The notes beneath the pieces were generated by a model. The model had not been told where the DNA came from and did not search any database. It saw only the letters and a list, made by a program, of their open reading frames with translations. 64,000 nt of DNA, from assembly GCF_021277265.1 (NCBI RefSeq), contig NZ_JAJSOH010000001.1, positions 62,001 to 126,000 of the forward strand, written 5' to 3'. This stretch comes from Kineosporia rhizophila (GTDB lineage Bacteria; Actinomycetota; Actinomycetes; Actinomycetales; Kineosporiaceae). Position numbers and translations under genes: made by a program. Each line of letters begins with the position of its first letter. Positions within the stretch are counted from its first letter, which is position 1. This document shows, in pieces, positions 15,213-23,673 of the stretch.

Positions 15213-17057
15213 GTGACTGCTACCGAGGCGACGACAGACCCGGCTCTCGAGGTGCTGCACCGGGTGTTCGGTTACGACTCGTTCCGCGGCAGCCAGCGCG
15301 AGATCGTCGACCAGGTGGTCGGCGGCGGCGATGCACTGGTGCTGATGCCCACCGGCGGCGGCAAGTCACTGTGCTACCAGATCCCCGCCCTGGTGCGGCC
15401 CGGCGTCGGCGTCGTCATCTCACCGCTGATCGCCCTCATGCAGGACCAGGTCGACGCCCTGCAGGCGCTCGGGGTGCGAGCCGGCTTCCTCAACTCCAGC
15501 CAGGACTACGAGACCCGGCGCGAGGTCGAGAAGGCTTTCCTGGCCGACGAACTCGACCTGCTCTACCTGGCTCCCGAGGCGCTCGGCGGCGGCACCTCGG
15601 CCACCTGGCGGCTGCTCGAGCGGGGCAACATCGCCCTGTTCGCGATCGACGAGGCGCACTGCGTGGCCCAGTGGGGGCACGACTTCCGGCCCGACTACCT
15701 GGCCCTGTCGATGCTGCACGAGCGCTGGCCCGACGTGCCCCGGATCGCGCTCACCGCCACCGCCACCTCACGCACCCACGACGAGATCGCCCAACGGCTG
15801 AACCTGCGCCAGGCCCGGCATTTCGTGGCCAGCTTCGACCGGCCCAACATCCAGTACCGGATCGTGCCGAAGAACTCCCCCACCAAGCAACTGCTCGATC
15901 TGCTGCGCACCGAGCACAACGGCGACGCGGGCATCGTCTACTGCCTGTCCCGGGCCTCGGTGGAGAAGACGGCCGAGACGCTGAGTGCGGCCGGCATCCC
16001 CGCCCTGCCCTACCACGCCGGCCTCGACCAGCGGGTGCGGGCCACCAACCAGTCGCGGTTCCTGCGCGAGGACGGCCTGGTGATGGTGGCCACGATCGCC
16101 TTCGGCATGGGGATCGACAAGCCCGACGTGCGGTTCGTGGCCCACCTCGACCTGCCCAAGTCGATCGAGGGCTACTACCAGGAGACCGGCCGGGCCGGAC
16201 GCGACGGTCTGCCCTCCACCGCGTGGATGGCCTACGGCATGAACGACGTGGTGCAGCAGCGCCGCATGATCGACGGATCGGAGGGCGACCTGGCCCACCG
16301 CCGCATGCTGTCCACCCATCTCGACGCGATGCTGGCGCTGTGCGAGACGGTCGACTGCCGGCGCACCCGGTTGCTCAACTACTTCGGCGAGCAGGCCGAA
16401 CCGTGCGGCAACTGCGACACCTGCCTGAACCCGCCGCAGACCTGGGACGGCACCGTGCCGGCGCAGAAGCTGCTGTCCACGGTGTACCGGCTGCAGAGCG
16501 AGCGGAACCAGAAGTTCGGCGCCGGGCAGTCGATCGACATCCTGCTGGGCAGGAAGACCGAGAAGGTGGCCAAGTTCCGGCACGACCAGCTCAGCGTGTT
16601 CGGCATCGGCACCGAGCTGAGCGAGTCGCAGTGGCGCGGGGTGGTGCGGCAGTTGCTGGCCAACAACCTGCTCGCGGTCGAGGGTGAGTACAGCACTCTC
16701 ACGCTCACCGAGGGCAGCGCCGGGGTGCTGCGCCGCGAGCGCGAGGTGATGATGCGCCGCGAGCCGGAGAAGGCGGCCCGTTCGTCCGGTGGCTCGTCCG
16801 GGGGCTCGTCGAAGAAGCCCGTGGTGGAACTGCCGCCCGAGGCCGCGCCGGTGTTCGAGCGGCTGCGGGCCTGGCGCGCGGGGGTGGCCAAGGAGCAGGG
16901 GCTGCCCGCCTACGTGATCTTCCACGACAAGACGTTGCGGCAGATCGCCACCCAGCGCCCCGCCACCCTGAGCGCGCTGGGCACGGTCGACGGGGTGGGC
17001 CAGGCCAAACTGGAACGCTACGGGGAGCAGGTGCTGGAGGCGCTGGCTTCGGAGTAG
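15213..17057 (+). CDS. recQ: RecQ-type ATP-dependent DNA helicase
   Basis: 614 aa, GTG start. Superfamily 2 motifs in order: Q-region RGSQREIV, motif [14 protein letters not shown] (about 45-57), motif II AIDEAHC, motif III ALTATA, motif [16 protein letters not shown], motif [13 protein letters not shown] RecQ-type zinc site follows ([12 protein letters not shown]...CGNCDTC), then a winged helix, and a C-terminal HRDC domain ([23 protein letters not shown]). It unwinds DNA 3' to 5' during recombination and repair. The Ser/Gly stretch [13 protein letters not shown] marks a flexible linker before HRDC. Confidence 0.95.
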   Translation: MTATEATTDPALEVLHRVFGYDSFRGSQREIVDQVVGGGDALVLMPTGGGKSLCYQIPALVRPGVGVVISPLIALMQDQVDALQALGVRAGFLNSSQDYETRREVEKAFLADELDLLYLAPEALGGGTSATWRLLERGNIALFAIDEAHCVAQWGHDFRPDYLALSMLHERWPDVPRIALTATATSRTHDEIAQRLNLRQARHFVASFDRPNIQYRIVPKNSPTKQLLDLLRTEHNGDAGIVYCLSRASVEKTAETLSAAGIPALPYHAGLDQRVRATNQSRFLREDGLVMVATIAFGMGIDKPDVRFVAHLDLPKSIEGYYQETGRAGRDGLPSTAWMAYGMNDVVQQRRMIDGSEGDLAHRRMLSTHLDAMLALCETVDCRRTRLLNYFGEQAEPCGNCDTCLNPPQTWDGTVPAQKLLSTVYRLQSERNQKFGAGQSIDILLGRKTEKVAKFRHDQLSVFGIGTELSESQWRGVVRQLLANNLLAVEGEYSTLTLTEGSAGVLRREREVMMRREPEKAARSSGGSSGGSSKKPVVELPPEAAPVFERLRAWRAGVAKEQGLPAYVIFHDKTLRQIATQRPATLSALGTVDGVGQAKLERYGEQVLEALASE

Positions 17058-17442
17058 AGCGTAAACAACAGACGCCGGTGGCCACCGGCCGCAGTCGGGT
17101 CGCGGCCCGAGGTGGCGGGCGATTGCGGACGGGGGTGGCCGGCGATGGGCGGTCGGGTCGCCGGAACAGGGTGGCCGGTCAATTAACGGACGTCGGTGGC
17201 CGGGGACCACGGTCGGGGTTCGCCGGGGCCGGTTGGGCGGGTGGGCGGGAGTAGTGAACGCCACGCTGGTGCCGATGATCACGGAACTCGGGCCCGGGAC
17301 AGGGGGCCCGGGTGTCCCAGGACCTCCGGCCCCTCGATAACGTCCTGTCCAGACATCTGCTCGCCAGGCCGGAGGGCGAGGGGGCCATCCACACGGCAGG
17401 CTGAACCGCGAGCAGTGCGCCGCCCGTAATTTGGAGTGCTCG
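17058..17442. other. 385-bp intergenic region with repeated GGTGGCCGG
   Basis: No credible gene. Begins with a 16-bp palindrome GCCGGTGGCCACCGGC (17074-17089). GGTGGCC-type repeats recur at 17077, 17134, 17170 and 17195, the last three as GGTGGCCGG. The right part should contain the pta promoter; the pta ribosome-binding site TTGGAG lies at 17431. Confidence 0.5.
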
Positions 17443-19524
17443 ATGACCCGCACCCTGTTGATGGTCCCCACCGGACACGGCTCCGGACTCACCACCACGT
17501 GTCTCGGCGTGGTCGCGGCGTTGCAGCAGCGCGGGGTGGACGTCGGCTTCTACAAGCCGCTGGCCCAGTTCCGCGAGCGCGGCGACGTGGCCGACACCTC
17601 GACCGCGCTGATCCGGCTGATCTCCACCCTGGAACCGCCGGAGCCGATCCCGGCCAAGCAGGCCGAGCAGCTGCTCAGCGAGAACAGCCTCGACGTGCTG
17701 ATGCAGCAGGCGGTCGAGGCGGCCGAGCCGCTCCTGGCCGAGCACGACGTGGTGGTCGTGGAGGGCCTGGCCAGCGGCGCCGGCGGGGTCTACTCCGGCC
17801 GGGTGAACCTGGCCCTGGCCAAGGCCTTCGACGCGGACGTGGTGCTGGTCAGCGGGGCCGACGTGGACGGTGACGTGTCCCGGACGGCCGGTTCGATGTC
17901 GATCACCGCGCAGACCTACCGCGGGGGTGAGCACGACCGGGTGATCGGCGCGATCGTCAACCGGGTCACCGGTTCCACGCCGCAGCAGAAGGCCGAACTG
18001 CACCACGCGCTGGCCGACGTGGGGCTGCGGCTGGCCGGGGCGGTGCCGGCCAAGGAGGAGCTGACCTGGCCGCGCACCAGCGACCTGGTCTCCGGGCTGA
18101 ACGTGAAGGTGCTCAGCCCGGGCGAGTCCGGGCGCCGGGTGAAGGACATCATCATCGCCGCGCAGTCGGTGCCGGGCATGCTGCCGCTGCTGCGCGAGGG
18201 CCGCCTGGTGGTGGTCCCGGGTGACCGGCACGACGTGATCCTGGCGGTCTGCCTGGCCGCGATGAACGGGGTGCGGCTGGCCGGCCTGCTGCTGACCGTG
18301 GGCATCGAGCCGGACCCGCGGGTGTGGGAGCTGTGCAAGCCCGCCGCCGCGACCGGTCTGCCGATCCTGGTGACCGACGGCTACAGCTACGAGACCGCGC
18401 TCACGCTGAACTCTTTCGACCCGGAGATCCCCTCCGACGACCGCGAGCGGGCCCGGATGGCGGCCGCCACGGTGGCCGCGTCGCTCGACCCGGGCTGGAT
18501 GGCCGACCTGCCGCAGGCCACCCACCTGACCCGGGTCAGCCCGCCTGCGTTCCGGCACCGGCTGACCATGCGGGCGCGGGCGGTGAAGAAGCGGATCGTC
18601 CTGCCCGAGGGCAGCGAACCGCGCACGTTGCGCGCGGCCGTGATGTGCCAGCAGCGCGGTATCGCCCAGTGCGTCCTGCTGGCTCCCGAGGAGGAGGTGC
18701 GCAAGCAGGCCGAGGGCCTTGGGCTGAAACTGCCCGATGGGCTGGAGATCATCGACCCGACGCACGTGGACCAGCGGTACGTGGACAAGATGGTCGAGGC
18801 CCGCAAGCACAAGGGGATGACCCCGGAGCGGGCCCAGGACGAGCTGACCGACCCGATCACGCTCGGCACCATGATGCTGCGGCTGGACGAGGTGGACGGT
18901 CTGGTGGCCGGCGCCGTGCACACCACCGCCGCCACCGTGCGCCCGGCCCTGCAACTGCTGGGCACCGCCCCGGGGGCCGAACTGGTCTCGTCGGTGTTCT
19001 TCATGTGCCTGCCCGACGAGGTGGTCATCTACGGCGACTGCGCCGTCAACCCCAACCCCACACCGTCGCAGCTGGCCGACATCGCGATCCAGAGTGCGCG
19101 CTCGGCCGAGGCTTTCGGGATCGAGCCGCGGGTGGCGATGATCAGCTTCAGCACCGGCAGCTCGGGCTCGGGCACCGACGTGGCGGCCGTCACCGAGGCC
19201 ACCCGGATCGTGCACGAGCGCGCCCCGGAACTGCTGGCCGACGGCCCACTGCAGTACGACGCGGCCGCCATCTCCTCGGTCGCCCGCAGCAAGGCCCCGG
19301 ACAGCCCGGTGGCCGGCCGGGCCACGGTCTTCGTGTTCCCCGACCTGAACACCGGGAACACCACCTACAAGGCGGTTCAGCGCAGCGCCGACGTGATCAG
19401 CATCGGCCCGATGCTGCAGGGGCTGGCCAAGCCGGTGAACGACCTGTCCCGGGGCGCCCTGGTCGACGACATCGTGTACACGATCGCCCTCACCGCGATC
19501 CAGGCCGCCCAGCGCGACTCCTGA
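17443..19524 (+). CDS. pta: Phosphate acetyltransferase
   Basis: 693 aa from ATG 17443, with GGAG 6 nt upstream. Long actinobacterial/enterobacterial-type Pta: an N-terminal P-loop-like domain resembling dethiobiotin synthetase (MVPTGHGSGLTTTCLGVV), a central DRTGG-type domain, and a C-terminal catalytic domain from about residue 370 (KKRIVLPEGSEPRTLRA, SSVFFMCLPDEV, ISFSTGSSGSG, FPDLNTGNTTYKAVQR). It interconverts acetyl-CoA and acetyl phosphate. No acetate kinase gene follows: a strong terminator lies 13 bp downstream and the next gene faces the other way, so ackA must be elsewhere. Confidence 0.95.
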   Translation: MTRTLLMVPTGHGSGLTTTCLGVVAALQQRGVDVGFYKPLAQFRERGDVADTSTALIRLISTLEPPEPIPAKQAEQLLSENSLDVLMQQAVEAAEPLLAEHDVVVVEGLASGAGGVYSGRVNLALAKAFDADVVLVSGADVDGDVSRTAGSMSITAQTYRGGEHDRVIGAIVNRVTGSTPQQKAELHHALADVGLRLAGAVPAKEELTWPRTSDLVSGLNVKVLSPGESGRRVKDIIIAAQSVPGMLPLLREGRLVVVPGDRHDVILAVCLAAMNGVRLAGLLLTVGIEPDPRVWELCKPAAATGLPILVTDGYSYETALTLNSFDPEIPSDDRERARMAAATVAASLDPGWMADLPQATHLTRVSPPAFRHRLTMRARAVKKRIVLPEGSEPRTLRAAVMCQQRGIAQCVLLAPEEEVRKQAEGLGLKLPDGLEIIDPTHVDQRYVDKMVEARKHKGMTPERAQDELTDPITLGTMMLRLDEVDGLVAGAVHTTAATVRPALQLLGTAPGAELVSSVFFMCLPDEVVIYGDCAVNPNPTPSQLADIAIQSARSAEAFGIEPRVAMISFSTGSSGSGTDVAAVTEATRIVHERAPELLADGPLQYDAAAISSVARSKAPDSPVAGRATVFVFPDLNTGNTTYKAVQRSADVISIGPMLQGLAKPVNDLSRGALVDDIVYTIALTAIQAAQRDS

Positions 19525-19536
19525 GGCCGAGGCCGA

Positions 19537-19567
19537 CCGGAAGGTCGCTGGGGCAGCGACCTTCCGG
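19537..19567. terminator. Bidirectional intrinsic terminator
   Basis: Perfect 13-bp stem CCGGAAGGTCGCT / AGCGACCTTCCGG with loop GGGGC between pta and the converging dehydrogenase remnant. Confidence 0.85.
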
Positions 19568-19575
19568 AACCCGGT

Positions 19576-20633
19576 CTAGAGCGAGGGCACGCCCACGGCC
19601 CGGCCGACGATCTGGCCCTCGTGCAGCAGCCGGTAGGCCTCGGGCACCTGGTCCAGGCTGAAAGTACGCGTCTGGATGTGGATCTGGCCGCGCTGGGCCA
19701 TGGTCACGAGCTGCCCCAGCTCGGCCCGGCCACCCCAGAGCGAGGTGGAGACGGTGGTGTTGTACGGCACCGACAGGAAGCCGATCTTCACCCCGCCACC
19801 TCCGGCGCCGACGATCACCACGTGCGACTCGACGCCGGCGCAGGCCACGGCCAGTTCACTGGTCTTGTCGAGGCCGACGAAGTCGAACACCACATGGGCA
19901 CCCCGGCCGCCGGTCAGCTTCTTGACCGCCTCGGCCGCCTCCGGCCCGGACGGCAGAACCTCGTGCGCGCCGCACTCCTTGGCCAGGTCGAGCTTCTCCT
20001 GGGTCACGTCCATCGCGATGATCCGGGTGCCGGTGAGCTCGCGCAGCAGCTGGACCGCCACGTGCCCGAGCCCGCCCACGCCGATCACCACCGTGGTGCT
20101 GCCGCCCCTGAGCTTGGGCAGCACCGAGAGGATGGCCTGGTACGGGGTCAGGGCGGCATCGGTGAGCGAGGCGGCCCGCACCGGGTCGAGGTCACCGATC
20201 GGCACCAGACGGCGCGGGGTGTCCACGATCATGTACTCGGCCATCGCACCGTCGGAGCCCAGGCCCGGTGAGTGGGGGCACCTCCCGGCCCTTCAGGGCT
20301 GGGGGACATGCCCCGCAGGCAGAGCATTTCCTTTCCGGCAGCGCACATCTCGCACACTCCGCAGCCCCAGCACCCGTGCACGATCACCGGGGCACCGACC
20401 TCGATGCCGGTGGCCCCCTCGCCGAGTTCCTCGACGATGCCGGCCGGCTCGTGCCCCAGCGTCATGGGCAGTTCGTAACCCAGGGCGTTCGGCGCGGACA
20501 TGACGACCTCGTCGGAGTGACAGAGGCCGGCCGCCGTGACCTTCAGCAGGACCTGACCGGGACCGGGCTGCGGTTTGGGAACCTCGACGACCTCGGGGCC
20601 CTGGCCGATCTTCCGGTACTGGACGGCTTTCAT
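19576..20633 (-). pseudogene. Zinc alcohol dehydrogenase broken by a 44-nt palindromic segment
   Basis: The N-terminal half (from ATG 20633, AGAGG upstream) holds MKAVQYRKIGQGPE, GLCHSD (catalytic Cys), GHEPAG and the four structural-zinc cysteines in CWGCGVCEMCAAGKEMLC. The C-terminal half, in another frame, holds GLGSDGAMAEYMIVD, the Rossmann motif GVGGLGHVAVQLL and the full end. Together they make one complete medium-chain alcohol dehydrogenase. Between them, 20269-20312 replaces the usual short stretch after the last zinc Cys and shifts frame, so the first frame ends at 20229. Codon use is intact on both sides, so the break is recent or is an assembly error. If translated separately, the second half could start at ATG 20244. 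Confidence 0.75.
20269..20312. repeat. Palindromic REP/MITE-like element inside the dehydrogenase
   Basis: 44 nt that can fold on itself: GGGGCA (20275-20280) with TGCCCC (20309-20314), and GCCC-TTCA-GGGC at its centre (20288-20299), plus TCCC/GGGA. It resembles the GGGGGCACCTCCC palindromes common between genes in Streptomyces-type genomes (recognised from general knowledge, not searched). No second copy was seen in this window. Confidence 0.5.
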
Positions 20634-20955
20634 TGGTTTACCTCTTCCCATGACATCGACAGCGACGCGCTGTCCAGCACGCCAGTCCTTAAACGACAAC
20701 TGTCGGATCGGGCAGAGGGCCCATAAGCGGCGAACCGCAGCCGTCAGTGCTGTGAGATGCGCCCGCCCTCGACGCAGCGTGAGCAAGATGCTCGATCAGT
20801 GACAGTCGGTGAGCCAAACGCAGGGAAGGATCGCGATTACCTTCCGTAACACCCGCGGTCTGTGGCGAACTTGGTGTCACACAGAGCGACCGAAACGGCC
20901 TCCTCGACGACGAGAAGCCGCTCGGCCGACACCCATCGTCACGCAATGGGGTTCC
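20634..20955. other. 322-bp intergenic region with divergent promoters
   Basis: No convincing gene. It separates the broken dehydrogenase from the lipoprotein gene and should hold both promoters. One inverted repeat is visible: GGAAGG (20824-20829) and CCTTCC (20840-20845) around ATCGCGATTA. The frame of the lipoprotein extends into it, but coding bias is weak there. Confidence 0.4.
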
Positions 20956-21711
20956 ATGTCCAGACCGCGCACCATCCTGTCCCATGGCCGGCGTCCGTCC
21001 CAGACGCCTCGCCGTAACGGCTCCTCCGAAGGCAACCGCCGTGTCCCCGGCCTCGCCCCGAAGCGCCGCCTGAAGCACACCGCCCTGGTGGCCTCGGCCC
21101 TGTCCCTCCCGCTGCTCCTGAGCGGCTGCTCGATGGAGTGGGCCTCGATGAGCCCGTCCGTCTCGATGGCGAAGACCGACGTCAAGAGCGTCGCCTCGGT
21201 GACGAAGCCGTCGCCCACGGCCACCCCGAGCGCCTCGAGCACTCCGGCGGCCACCGCGAGCACCGACCCCTTCGCCGACGGCGAACTGGCCGAGGGCTCG
21301 CTGAAGCACAGCAAGCCGGTCGGTGACCACGCCCTGGTCATCATCTACTGGACCGACGGGACCAGCACGGATGTGTACCTGTCGGCCGAACTGGAAGGCG
21401 CCGACCGCGAGCACGCGGTCAAGGTGACCCGCTTCGCCGCCACCCTGAGCAGTGACGGAACCGAGACGCCGCTCGCCGACGACCAGGGCGAGTTCGTGCT
21501 CACCCCGCCGTTCTCCTACACCTCCGCGCTGGCCCTGCCCGCGGGCACCGCGGAGACCGGCACCACCCTCGACATCCGCTTCGACCTCCTGGTCGAGACC
21601 GCGCCCGGCTCGGGCGCCTTCTACCGTCAGACCGTGCTCGACACCGTCGCGCTGAACGCCGGTTCCACCCGTTCAAGCAGCGAGGTCGTCAGTGAAGGAG
21701 CAGCCCAGTGA
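20956..21711 (+). CDS. Lipoprotein co-transcribed with a glycosyltransferase
   Basis: 251 aa if started at ATG 20956 (GGGG 5 nt upstream). A long basic N-terminus (APKRRLKHTAL) leads to a hydrophobic stretch and the lipobox LLLSGC, so the mature protein would be anchored outside the membrane. After a Ser/Thr/Ala/Pro linker comes a beta-rich domain (HALVIIYWTDGTSTDVYLSAEL, FDLLVETAPGSGAFYRQTV). No family recognised. Its last codons overlap the glycosyltransferase start (GTGA), so the pair is translationally coupled; a role in export or assembly of that enzyme's product is a reasonable guess. Confidence 0.75.
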   Translation: MSRPRTILSHGRRPSQTPRRNGSSEGNRRVPGLAPKRRLKHTALVASALSLPLLLSGCSMEWASMSPSVSMAKTDVKSVASVTKPSPTATPSASSTPAATASTDPFADGELAEGSLKHSKPVGDHALVIIYWTDGTSTDVYLSAELEGADREHAVKVTRFAATLSSDGTETPLADDQGEFVLTPPFSYTSALALPAGTAETGTTLDIRFDLLVETAPGSGAFYRQTVLDTVALNAGSTRSSSEVVSEGAAQ

Positions 21712-23261
21712 GCAGCAACGAGATCCTCATCGCCCGTGAGCCCGGCGAGGTCCACGTGGTCACCGACGTGCCCGCCGGCCGCACCCCGCAGGCCGTCGAC
21801 CACCGGCCCTTCCACCAGCGGATGATCGACGCCGGTCAGCAGGCCGCCGCCCGCGCCCTGAACCTGCCGGCCCAGCCCGGGCCGGTCACCGGCGGGCGGG
21901 TCGGCGACCTCGAGGTGATCCGGCACGCCCGGATCGCCTGCGTGATCCCGGCCTACAACGAGCAGGACAGCATCGCCGACGTGCTGGAGTCGCTGCTGGC
22001 CCAGACCCGGCTGCCGGACGTGATCCACGTGGTGGTGAACAACACCGACGACGACACCGTGGAGATCGCCACCCGCTACGTGGGCAAGCACCGCCGCACG
22101 GTCAAGGGCACCACCTACGAGACCAGCATCCACGTGCACGACATGGGCGTGAACCCGGACAAGAAGGTCGGCGCGCTGAACTTCGGCTTCCGTCTGGCCC
22201 GCGGCTACGACTACCTGCTGGGCGTCGACGGCGACACCACGGCCGACCGTCGCGCGGTGGAGTGGCTGGAGAAGGAGATCGTCGACGACCCGCGGATCGG
22301 CGGCATCTCGGCCATCTACTCGATCGACAAGGCCAAGATCGAGGGCGGCATGGCCAAGTTCCTGGTGGCCGGCCAGCGCGCCCAGTTCGCCGGCTTCAAC
22401 ATGGACAACCTGCTGCGCGGCCGGAACATGGCGGTGCTCGGCGGCCAGTTCAGCATCTTCTCGATGCACGCCCTGCAGACCGTGATGATCCGCGACCACC
22501 AGCACACCCCCTGGGTGCGCGACTCCGAGGTCGAGGACTCCAAGCTCAGCCTGCAGATCCGCGACGCCGGCTTCAGCACCAAGATCAGCGCCCGGGCCCG
22601 GGCCTACGTCGGCGCGATGACCGACCTGCGGGCGCTGCACGGCCAGCAGGTGAAGTGGAACTACGGCGCCATCGACCTGATGTGGCCGGGCCAGCGCGGT
22701 GACACCAAGGGCCAGCCGCTGCACCCGAACCTGCGGCTGCGCTGGTTCGAGAACGTCTCGATGCTCTCGAACATCTTCAGCCGGATGAGCTTCCTGCTGC
22801 TGCTGGCCGCGGCGCTGTCGATCGACGCCTTCGTGTTCAACCCGGTCTGGCTGATCCCGCCGGTGATCGCCCTGGTGCTGAACCTGCGCCTGGCCCTGGC
22901 CATGCACGACAAGTCGGCCTCGGACATCGCCTACGCGTTCCTGCTGCCGTCGGAGATCTACATGTGGATCCGGATCGGCCACTTCCTCTCGGCCTGGACC
23001 CAGTTCTTCGCCCGGGTGGAGAAGGACAACTGGGCGGCCCAGGCGGCGGCCGAGAAGGGTCGCGGCGCGGCCTACATCTTCCCGCTGGTGGTCTTCGCGG
23101 CGGTGTTCGGCCTGCTGATCCTGGCCTGGAGCCAGCAGTCGATCGGGGTGCAGGCGGCGATCCTGTCGCTGGGCTGGCCGGTGCTCTACATCTTCACCGT
23201 GGTGCAGACGCTGTTCATGGCCCGCAAGGTGTTCCGCCGGCAGCGGGGTTTCACGGTCTGA
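21708..23261 (+). CDS. Membrane GT2 glycosyltransferase, polysaccharide-synthase-like
   Basis: 517 aa, GTG start overlapping the lipoprotein stop. GT-A fold: CVIPAYNEQDSI (nucleotide-sugar binding), VDGDTTAD (DxD), EVEDSKLSLQIRDAGF (the ED acceptor motif) and, in place of the processive-synthase QxxRW, GQQVKWNYG. Four or so membrane helices follow (SFLLLLAAALSIDAFVF, WLIPPVIALVLNL, FPLVVFAAVFGLLILAW, LYIFTVVQTLFMA). This is the cellulose/hyaluronan/poly-GlcNAc synthase family in outline; sugar and product are unknown. Works with the upstream lipoprotein gene; no hydrolase or PilZ domain is attached. Confidence 0.85.
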   Translation: MSSNEILIAREPGEVHVVTDVPAGRTPQAVDHRPFHQRMIDAGQQAAARALNLPAQPGPVTGGRVGDLEVIRHARIACVIPAYNEQDSIADVLESLLAQTRLPDVIHVVVNNTDDDTVEIATRYVGKHRRTVKGTTYETSIHVHDMGVNPDKKVGALNFGFRLARGYDYLLGVDGDTTADRRAVEWLEKEIVDDPRIGGISAIYSIDKAKIEGGMAKFLVAGQRAQFAGFNMDNLLRGRNMAVLGGQFSIFSMHALQTVMIRDHQHTPWVRDSEVEDSKLSLQIRDAGFSTKISARARAYVGAMTDLRALHGQQVKWNYGAIDLMWPGQRGDTKGQPLHPNLRLRWFENVSMLSNIFSRMSFLLLLAAALSIDAFVFNPVWLIPPVIALVLNLRLALAMHDKSASDIAYAFLLPSEIYMWIRIGHFLSAWTQFFARVEKDNWAAQAAAEKGRGAAYIFPLVVFAAVFGLLILAWSQQSIGVQAAILSLGWPVLYIFTVVQTLFMARKVFRRQRGFTV

Positions 23262-23673
23262 GCCCCCGGCCGAGCGGACCCCGGTCCTGACCACCCACGG
23301 GTGGGACGGGACATCCCGCCCGCGCAGGTTGCAGGACCGGGCAGTCGGCGGCGGCCGGTGCCGGAGACGTCAGGGGGCGTGACCCTGCCGTCTCGGCACC
23401 GGCCGCCGCTGCCGTTTGCCAAGGCCCGGGTCCGGCAACCGCGGTGCCCCCGGGTACCTGGAGCAGGCCTCGGTGCACCCGAAAGACATCTGCAGTCAAT
23501 ATTTCTCACTTACCCCTGAAACCATGATCATCATATCCTCAGGTCCGACCGTTTTCCGGATCCTCGGGGGATTCATGGAATCGAGTGAGTCGCTTCACCC
23601 AGCCGTACCCTCAAGACCTACCGAGCAGTGTCGATCGGGTTCGTGTGGCCCTCGACGTGATGAACACCGCCGA
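23262..23673. other. 412-bp intergenic region between GT2 and sialidase genes
   Basis: The first half holds a long GC-rich hairpin (23348-23409). The second half is AT-richer (about 23492-23560, with the palindrome ATGATCAT) and is the likely sialidase promoter. An in-frame ATG at 23575 has GGGGGA nearby, but codon use between it and 23674 is non-coding in character. Confidence 0.5.
23348..23409 (+). terminator. Long hairpin, probable terminator of the GT2 operon
   Basis: A 16-bp perfect stem GCGGCGGCCGGTGCCG (23348-23363) with its complement at 23394-23409, continued inward by AGACG/CGTCT and CAGGG/CCCTG with one bulge and one mismatch around a GGCGTGA loop. CCGTTTGCC follows. Confidence 0.6.

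Noticed and set aside
17179-19215. 678-codon minus-strand frame opposite pta
   Set aside because: His/Gln/Gly/Arg-rich shadow; pta is clearly the real gene.
21627-23294. 555-codon minus-strand frame opposite the GT2 gene
   Set aside because: Shadow of a high-GC gene; no motifs.
23575-23673. Upstream ATG for the sialidase with GGGGGA before it
   Set aside because: Codon use in 23575-23673 is non-coding in character and would put 33 residues before the signal peptide.
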